Below, one piece after another: positions 59,575-64,000 of a stretch of DNA of 64,000 nt. This DNA comes from JANNWF01 sp038205755. Its GTDB lineage: Bacteria; Pseudomonadota; Gammaproteobacteria; Xanthomonadales; Xanthomonadaceae. Positions within the stretch are counted from its first letter, which is position 1. Every line of letters starts with the position of its first letter. The notes beneath the pieces were generated by a model, which was not told the DNA's origin, searched no databases, and was given only the letters and a program-made list of their open reading frames with translations. The DNA lies in assembly GCA_038205755.1 (NCBI GenBank), contig JBBRBN010000001.1, forward strand, positions 28,914-92,913. The letters are read 5' to 3'. The position numbers and the translations under genes were made by a program.

Positions 59575-60567
59575 TTATCCCAGCATGCCCTGCTGCAGAC
59601 CCGCCGGTGGCCAGTTCTCAAGCCGCATGCCCAGCGACAGCCCGCGCTGCCCGAGCACTTCCTTGATCTCGGTCAGCGACTTCTTGCCGAGGTTTGGCGT
59701 CTTCAACAGCTCAACTTCCGTCCGCTGGATCAGGTCACCGATGTAGTAGATGTTCTCGGCCTTCAGACAGTTGGCCGAGCGCACCGTCAGCTCCAGATCA
59801 TCGATCGGGCGCATCAGAATCGGGTCGATCCCAATCGGCACCGGCGTCGTCGGGTTGGCTGTCGGACGGAAGTCACCGAACACTGAAAGTTGCTCGGTAA
59901 GAATGTCGGCGGCCTTCCGCACGGCCTCTTCCGCATCGATGGTGCCGTTGGTCTCAATGTCCAGAATCAGGCGGTCAAGATCGGTACGCTGCTCGACGCG
60001 CGCACTCTCCACCGCGTAAGCCACTCGGCGGACCGGGCAGAATGACGCGTCCAGCATAAGCTTGCCGATGGCCCTGCTCTCATCTTCGGGATTCCTGCGC
60101 GTGGCGGCTGGCTGATAGCCCAAGCCGCGCTCTACGCGGACGCGCATGTTCAGTGCGGTGTCCTTCGTCAGCGTGCAGATGACGTGCTCCGGATTGATGA
60201 TCTGGACGTTGTGATCCACCTTGATGTCACCCGCCGTCACCACGCCTGGCCCCTGCTTGCTCAGGGTCAGCGTAGTTTGATCCACGGTGTGCATCTGGAT
60301 CGCCACATCCTTGAGATTCAGCAGAACCTCGATCACGTCCTCCTGCAGCCCCTCAACCGTTGTGTACTCGTGCAGCACGCCATCGATCTCGACCTCGGTG
60401 ATGGCGTAGCCGGGAATCGACGACAACAGGATACGGCGCAGCGCATTCCCCAGGGTATGGCCATAGCCACGATCAAGTGGCTCGACAATTACCCTGCTGC
60501 GGTTGGCGCTAACGCGCTCGATGCCTAGTCCGCGCGGGCGCAGGACCTGGGTGGCGGAAACTGACAT
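59575..60567 (-). CDS. rpoA: RNA polymerase alpha subunit
   Basis: 330 residues. The N-terminal assembly domain (RVIVEPLDRGYGHTLGNALRRI) and the C-terminal promoter-contact domain (LKAENIYYIGDLIQRTEVEL, GKKSLTEIKEVLGQRGLSLG) are complete. It is spaced 141 bases from rplQ and follows rpsD, the usual order. Confidence 0.98.
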   Translation of the reverse strand: MSVSATQVLRPRGLGIERVSANRSRVIVEPLDRGYGHTLGNALRRILLSSIPGYAITEVEIDGVLHEYTTVEGLQEDVIEVLLNLKDVAIQMHTVDQTTLTLSKQGPGVVTAGDIKVDHNVQIINPEHVICTLTKDTALNMRVRVERGLGYQPAATRRNPEDESRAIGKLMLDASFCPVRRVAYAVESARVEQRTDLDRLILDIETNGTIDAEEAVRKAADILTEQLSVFGDFRPTANPTTPVPIGIDPILMRPIDDLELTVRSANCLKAENIYYIGDLIQRTEVELLKTPNLGKKSLTEIKEVLGQRGLSLGMRLENWPPAGLQQGMLG

Positions 60568-60624
60568 TCAGCGATTCTCCGGTGATTCTTCGACAGACGT
60601 GGGGCTTCGAGAGGCGCTCGACGC

Positions 60625-61251
60625 TTACTTCGAGTAAAGCTCGACGATCAGTGCCTCATTGATATCCGAAGGCAGATCCGAGCGCTCGGGCACGGACTTG
60701 AACACGCCGCTGAACTGCTTGGCATCGACGTCAATCCAGTTGGGCACGAGATCCATCTGCGCAGAAATCGCAAGCGACTCCTGCACCCTGAGTTGCCGCT
60801 GAGCTTTCTCGGTAAGGCTGATCGCGTCGCCTGCCTTCAGCTGAAACGACGCCAGGTTGACGGACTTGCCGTTGACCAGCACGCCGCAATGAGAAACCAG
60901 CTGGCGCGCCTGGGCACGGGTCACGGCGAAGCCCATCCGATAGACCACGTTGTCAAGACGCTGTTCGAGCAGCTGCAGCAATGACTCACCGGTATTGCCT
61001 TTCCGGGACGACGCCTTCTTGTAGTAATTGCGGAACTGCCGCTCCAGCAGGCCGTAGATGCGCTTGACCTTCTGCTTCTCGCGCAGCTGCACCGAGTAGT
61101 CCGACATTTTGCCCTTGCGGGCAGCGCCGTGCTGGCCGGGCTTCTGCTCAAGCTTGCACTTGGAGTCAATCGCGCGAGCTGGACTCTTGAGACTGAGGTC
61201 AGCGCCCTCGCGACGGGCGAGCTTGCAGGTGGGACCGATATAGCGTGCCAT
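60625..61251 (-). CDS. rpsD: 30S ribosomal protein uS4
   Basis: 208 residues with MARYIGPTCKLARREGADL and the S4 RNA-binding domain (EQRLDNVVYRMGFAVTRAQA). In many gammaproteobacteria it represses translation of this operon. No extra Cys cluster of zinc type is seen. Confidence 0.98.
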   Translation of the reverse strand: MARYIGPTCKLARREGADLSLKSPARAIDSKCKLEQKPGQHGAARKGKMSDYSVQLREKQKVKRIYGLLERQFRNYYKKASSRKGNTGESLLQLLEQRLDNVVYRMGFAVTRAQARQLVSHCGVLVNGKSVNLASFQLKAGDAISLTEKAQRQLRVQESLAISAQMDLVPNWIDVDAKQFSGVFKSVPERSDLPSDINEALIVELYSK

Positions 61252-61265
61252 GATCGTTCAGCTCC

Positions 61266-61661
61266 TCAGACGCGACGCTTCTTCGGCGGACGGCACCCGT
61301 TGTGCGGGATAGGCGTCACGTCGATGATGTTGGTGACTTTGTAACCACAGGCATTGAGTGCGCGCACCGCGGACTCGCGACCTGGACCGGGGCCCTTGAT
61401 GCGAACTTCCAGCGTCTTCACGCCGTAGTCGAGGGCAACTTTTCCCGCCTTCTCGGATGCTACCTGTGCAGCAAACGGAGTGGACTTGCGCGAGCCGCGG
61501 AAGCCTGCTCCACCAGAGGTTGCCCAGCTCAACGCGTTCCCCTGACGATCAGTGATCGTGATGATCGTGTTGTTGAACGACGCGTGTACGTGGGCGATGC
61601 CGTCGGTGACGACGCGCTTGATCTTCTTCTTGCCCTTGACTGCAGATGCCTGCTTGCTCAT
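61266..61661 (-). CDS. rpsK: 30S ribosomal protein uS11
   Basis: 131 residues; GIAHVHASFNNTIITITDRQG, GKSTPFAAQVASEKAG-like core and the C-terminal PIPHNGCRPPKKRRV are diagnostic. Sits between rpsM and rpsD with 9 and 14 base gaps. Confidence 0.98.
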   Translation of the reverse strand: MSKQASAVKGKKKIKRVVTDGIAHVHASFNNTIITITDRQGNALSWATSGGAGFRGSRKSTPFAAQVASEKAGKVALDYGVKTLEVRIKGPGPGRESAVRALNACGYKVTNIIDVTPIPHNGCRPPKKRRV

Positions 61662-61670
61662 ATCGGGTCC

Positions 61671-62027
61671 TTACTTCTTGATCGCCTTGCGCGGCCCCTT
61701 GCGGGTCCTCGCATTGGTACGAGTGCGCTGACCGCGAACCGGCAATCCACGCCGGTGGCGAAGTCCCCGATAGCAACCAAGGTCCATCAGGCGCTTGATG
61801 CTGATGCCGATCTCGCGACGCAGATCGCCCTCAATGACAAACTTGCCTACCGCCGCCCGCAGGCGTTCAACGTCAGGCTCGGTAAGATCACGAATCTTGA
61901 CAGCCGGATTGACTTCGGCCATCTGGCAGACCTTGCGGGAGCGCGTACGACCGATCCCGAAAATATTTTGCAAGCCCACCCAGACATGCTTCTGGACAGG
62001 CAGGTTGACACCCGCGATGCGCGCCAT
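61671..62027 (-). CDS. rpsM: 30S ribosomal protein uS13
   Basis: 118 residues. MARIAGVNLPVQKHVWVGLQ, GIGRTRSRKVCQMAEV and RTNARTRKGPRKAIKK are family blocks. The ATG at 62027 is fixed by the family start; an upstream in-frame start adds 16 unrelated residues. First gene after a promoter-like -10 at 62067-62072. No rpmJ lies between it and secY. Confidence 0.98.
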   Translation of the reverse strand: MARIAGVNLPVQKHVWVGLQNIFGIGRTRSRKVCQMAEVNPAVKIRDLTEPDVERLRAAVGKFVIEGDLRREIGISIKRLMDLGCYRGLRHRRGLPVRGQRTRTNARTRKGPRKAIKK

Positions 62028-62295
62028 TAGGCGATCTCCAACGATGATTTGCGCAGTGAACTCAGAATTATACAACGGCTTCGGTTAAATTTATAGCCCG
62101 TAGACTCACCAAATCATCTCTACGAACCGGCGCGAGTGTGTGGTGCCCGCGCTCCGACGTTGCCCGGCACCCGTCACTGCACCCACATCCCGAGGGAGGA
62201 GAGCGCACCCTTGGTCCAAACCCGGACCAATGCGTGGCAGGTAACCAGGCTATCCACGCGCGAAGCACCGCGCAGATCGCCCATTGCTTGTGGCG
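62028..62295. other. Gap between secY and rpsM (no rpmJ)
   Basis: 268 bases. The only clear signals are the minus-strand TATAAT at 62067-62072 and a stem TTGGTCC-AAACCC-GGACCAA at 62211-62230 just after secY, lacking a T-run. No bL36 gene is found on either strand. Confidence 0.6.
62067..62072 (-). promoter_or_regulatory. -10 element before rpsM
   Basis: On the minus strand a perfect TATAAT (GTTGTATAATTC) lies 40 bases before the rpsM ATG. The -35 at 17 bases is poor (TATAAA). It could drive rpsM-rpsK-rpsD-rpoA-rplQ separately from the secY transcript. Confidence 0.5.
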
Positions 62296-63654
62296 TCAGC
62301 CGCGGACGATGCCGCCGCGCGAGCCACCCTTCAAATTGGCCTTCTTCATCAGGCTCTCGTACTGGTGCGACATCAGGTGCGCCTGAATCTGCGCAGTGAA
62401 ATCCAACACCACCACAACCACGATCAACAGCGACGTGCCACCAAAGTAAAACGGCACCGCCCACCCCATGCGCATGATTTCGGGCAGCAGACAGACTGCA
62501 ACCAGATATACAGCGCCTGCCCCGGTCAGCCGGGTCATCACACCATCAATGTATTCGGCAGTCGCCTTACCGGGACGAATTCCCGGAATCAGGGCACCCG
62601 ACTTCTTCAGGTTGTCAGCGTTCTCCTGCGCATTGAACACCAGCGCCGTGTAGAAAAACGCAAATCCGGCTATCAAGGCCCCGTAGAGAATCAAGTGCAG
62701 GGGCTCACCGGGCCCCAGCATGGCGGCCAGATTCTGCAGCCAGCGCGCTTCCGACGCCTGGCTGAACCAGCTTGAGGCTGTGGCCGGAAACATGATCAGG
62801 CTGGAAGCGAAGATTGGCGGAATGACGCCCGCCATGTTGATCTTCAGCGGCAGATAGCTGCTCTGATTCATGTACGCCTGACGGCCGCCCTGGCGGCGCG
62901 CGTAGTTCACCGTTATGCGCCGCTGGCCGCGCTCCACAAAGACCACAAACGCGGTTACCAGCAGTACCATCACAAACACCAGGATCACGGCCAGCGGGCT
63001 GAGCTCGCCATTCCGAGCGAGTTCGAGCGTGCCGAACACAGCACTTGGAAGCCCCGCGACGATGCCCGCAAAAATGATCAGGGAGATGCCGTTGCCAACA
63101 CCTCGCTCAGTTATCTGCTCACCAAGCCACATCAGGAAAATTGTTCCCGCCGTAAGCGAAACCACGGCAGTCATTACAAAACCCGGACCCGGGTTGAAGA
63201 CGATGTTGATGCCAGTCCCAGCGCCCGAGCTCTGCAGCGCGATCGCGACGCCAGCGCCCTGGAACGCTGCCAGCAGTACGGCGCCATAGCGGGTGTACTG
63301 CGTGATCTTGCGCCGCCCCGACTCACCCTCTTTGCGCAGTGCTTGCAGGCTGGGGAAGACCTGGGCGCACAGCTGCATAATGATCGACGCCGAGATGTAT
63401 GGCATCACATTGAGGGCAAACAGACTGAACCGCTCCAGTGCACCGCCCGAGAACATGTTGAACAGGTCAACGATCGTTCCCTGCTGCGTGTCCATGAAGC
63501 GGACCATCGCCTGCGGATCCACGCCGGGCACGGGGATAAAGGTACCCAGACGAAATACGATCAGCGCCCCAAGCACAAACAACAAGCGCTGCTTGAGCTC
63601 TGAGTGCTTACCCATACCGCCCACCGCGGACCCGGCTTTCGAGGCTTGAGCCAC
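62296..63654 (-). CDS. secY: Preprotein translocase subunit SecY
   Basis: Ten-helix channel of the Sec translocon, 452 residues. LLFVLGALIVFRLGTFIPVP begins helix 1; FAIMPYIS-type block FALNVMPYISASIIMQL, the cytoplasmic loop RQGGRQAYMNQSSYLPLKIN and the C-terminal YEGLM-like YESLMKKANLK tail are visible. It follows rplO by 3 bases, the standard order of the spc operon. Confidence 0.98.
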   Translation of the reverse strand: MAQASKAGSAVGGMGKHSELKQRLLFVLGALIVFRLGTFIPVPGVDPQAMVRFMDTQQGTIVDLFNMFSGGALERFSLFALNVMPYISASIIMQLCAQVFPSLQALRKEGESGRRKITQYTRYGAVLLAAFQGAGVAIALQSSGAGTGINIVFNPGPGFVMTAVVSLTAGTIFLMWLGEQITERGVGNGISLIIFAGIVAGLPSAVFGTLELARNGELSPLAVILVFVMVLLVTAFVVFVERGQRRITVNYARRQGGRQAYMNQSSYLPLKINMAGVIPPIFASSLIMFPATASSWFSQASEARWLQNLAAMLGPGEPLHLILYGALIAGFAFFYTALVFNAQENADNLKKSGALIPGIRPGKATAEYIDGVMTRLTGAGAVYLVAVCLLPEIMRMGWAVPFYFGGTSLLIVVVVVLDFTAQIQAHLMSHQYESLMKKANLKGGSRGGIVRG

Positions 63655-63657
63655 GGA

Positions 63658-64000
63658 TTACTCCACGCTTCCGCCGGCAGCCTCGATCGCAGACCGAGCG
63701 CCAGCAGTGGCTGCAATACCCTTGAGCTGGATCTTGCGGTCGATCTCGCCCTTCTTCACGACCTTCGCAGACTTCGCAGACGTGGGAACCAGCTTGGCCG
63801 CCTGCAGCGCTGCGAAATCGATCACATCAGACTCGATCAGCGCGAGCTTGTAGAGCAGCACCTCAGCCGTATTCTTGGCCATGCGCGAACGGAAGCCAAC
63901 CTTAGGCAGGCGCCGCTGCAGCGGCATCTGGCCGCCCTCAAAGCCAGCCTTGACCTTACCCTTGCCGGAGCGAGCAAACTGCCCTTTATGGCCGCGGCCA
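63658..64000 (-). CDS. rplO: 50S ribosomal protein uL15 (N-terminus outside window)
   Basis: The last 114 codons are present; the start lies beyond the right edge. GRGHKGQFARSGKGKVKAGF and GGQMPLQRRLPKVGFRSRMA are diagnostic, and GARSAIEAAGGSVE ends the protein. The next gene is secY. Confidence 0.97.
   Translation of the reverse strand, partial: GRGHKGQFARSGKGKVKAGFEGGQMPLQRRLPKVGFRSRMAKNTAEVLLYKLALIESDVIDFAALQAAKLVPTSAKSAKVVKKGEIDRKIQLKGIAATAGARSAIEAAGGSVE

Noticed and set aside
1..64000. tRNA or rRNA genes
   Set aside because: No tRNA-like T-loop/acceptor patterns or rRNA segments were recognised by eye; a covariance-model scan would settle this.

Overview
The window is chromosomal DNA of a GC-rich gammaproteobacterium. 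The family-level assignment is inference. It rests on the order rnfC-D-G-E-nth, folC-SPOR-cvpA-purF and ppiA-lpxH, a secY-rpsM-rpsK-rpsD-rpoA-rplQ block without rpmJ, a plant-type (class II) DAHP synthase, a DUF692/DUF2063/DoxX cluster and a Xanthomonas/Pseudomonas-like REP element. Together these suggest Lysobacterales (Xanthomonadales). Genes are dense on both strands. I see no rRNA, tRNA, insertion sequence, prophage or CRISPR array.

Left part (1-14 kb): a truncated exported FKBP isomerase; a crotonase followed by rnfC-rnfD-rnfG-rnfE-nth (ion-translocating electron transport plus endonuclease III), with rnfA and rnfB not adjacent; then the most notable locus, an ECF-type sigma factor with a seven-fold pentapeptide repeat followed by a bufferin/oxazolin-type RiPP operon. 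That operon has a secreted Cys-rich EGKCG-repeat precursor, a DUF692 multinuclear iron oxidase, its DUF2063 partner and a DoxX membrane protein. RNase T, a zinc-ribbon protein, a GNAT enzyme, a von Willebrand A protein and an exported cyclophilin follow.

Middle (14-33 kb): acyl-CoA dehydrogenase, HNH nuclease, a receiver-like unknown, dxs, a stand-alone DsbD-N-like protein with a periplasmic redoxin, and a degenerate P-loop protein. On the minus strand come an alkaline phosphatase-glpQ pair, zur with an M14 deacylase, and gltX. Periplasmic cyclophilin and lpxH (lipid A) lie on plus, and proline iminopeptidase on minus. A compound REP-like element and a UUCG terminator fill the next gap.

Right part (33-64 kb): a minus-strand cluster of three secreted proteins (an IPTL-CTERM-like sorted protein, a small paralogue of its N-terminal domain, and a dockerin-bearing protein); the folC-SPOR-cvpA-purF-DUF455 purine/folate block with an S46 dipeptidyl peptidase upstream; tdh and kbl (threonine to glycine), separated by a TorF-like protein, a secreted alpha/beta hydrolase and an unknown exported protein; two exported amidohydrolase-fold proteins with degenerate metal sites; class II DAHP synthase; dsbB; and the alpha ribosomal operon with secY and the 3' end of rplO.
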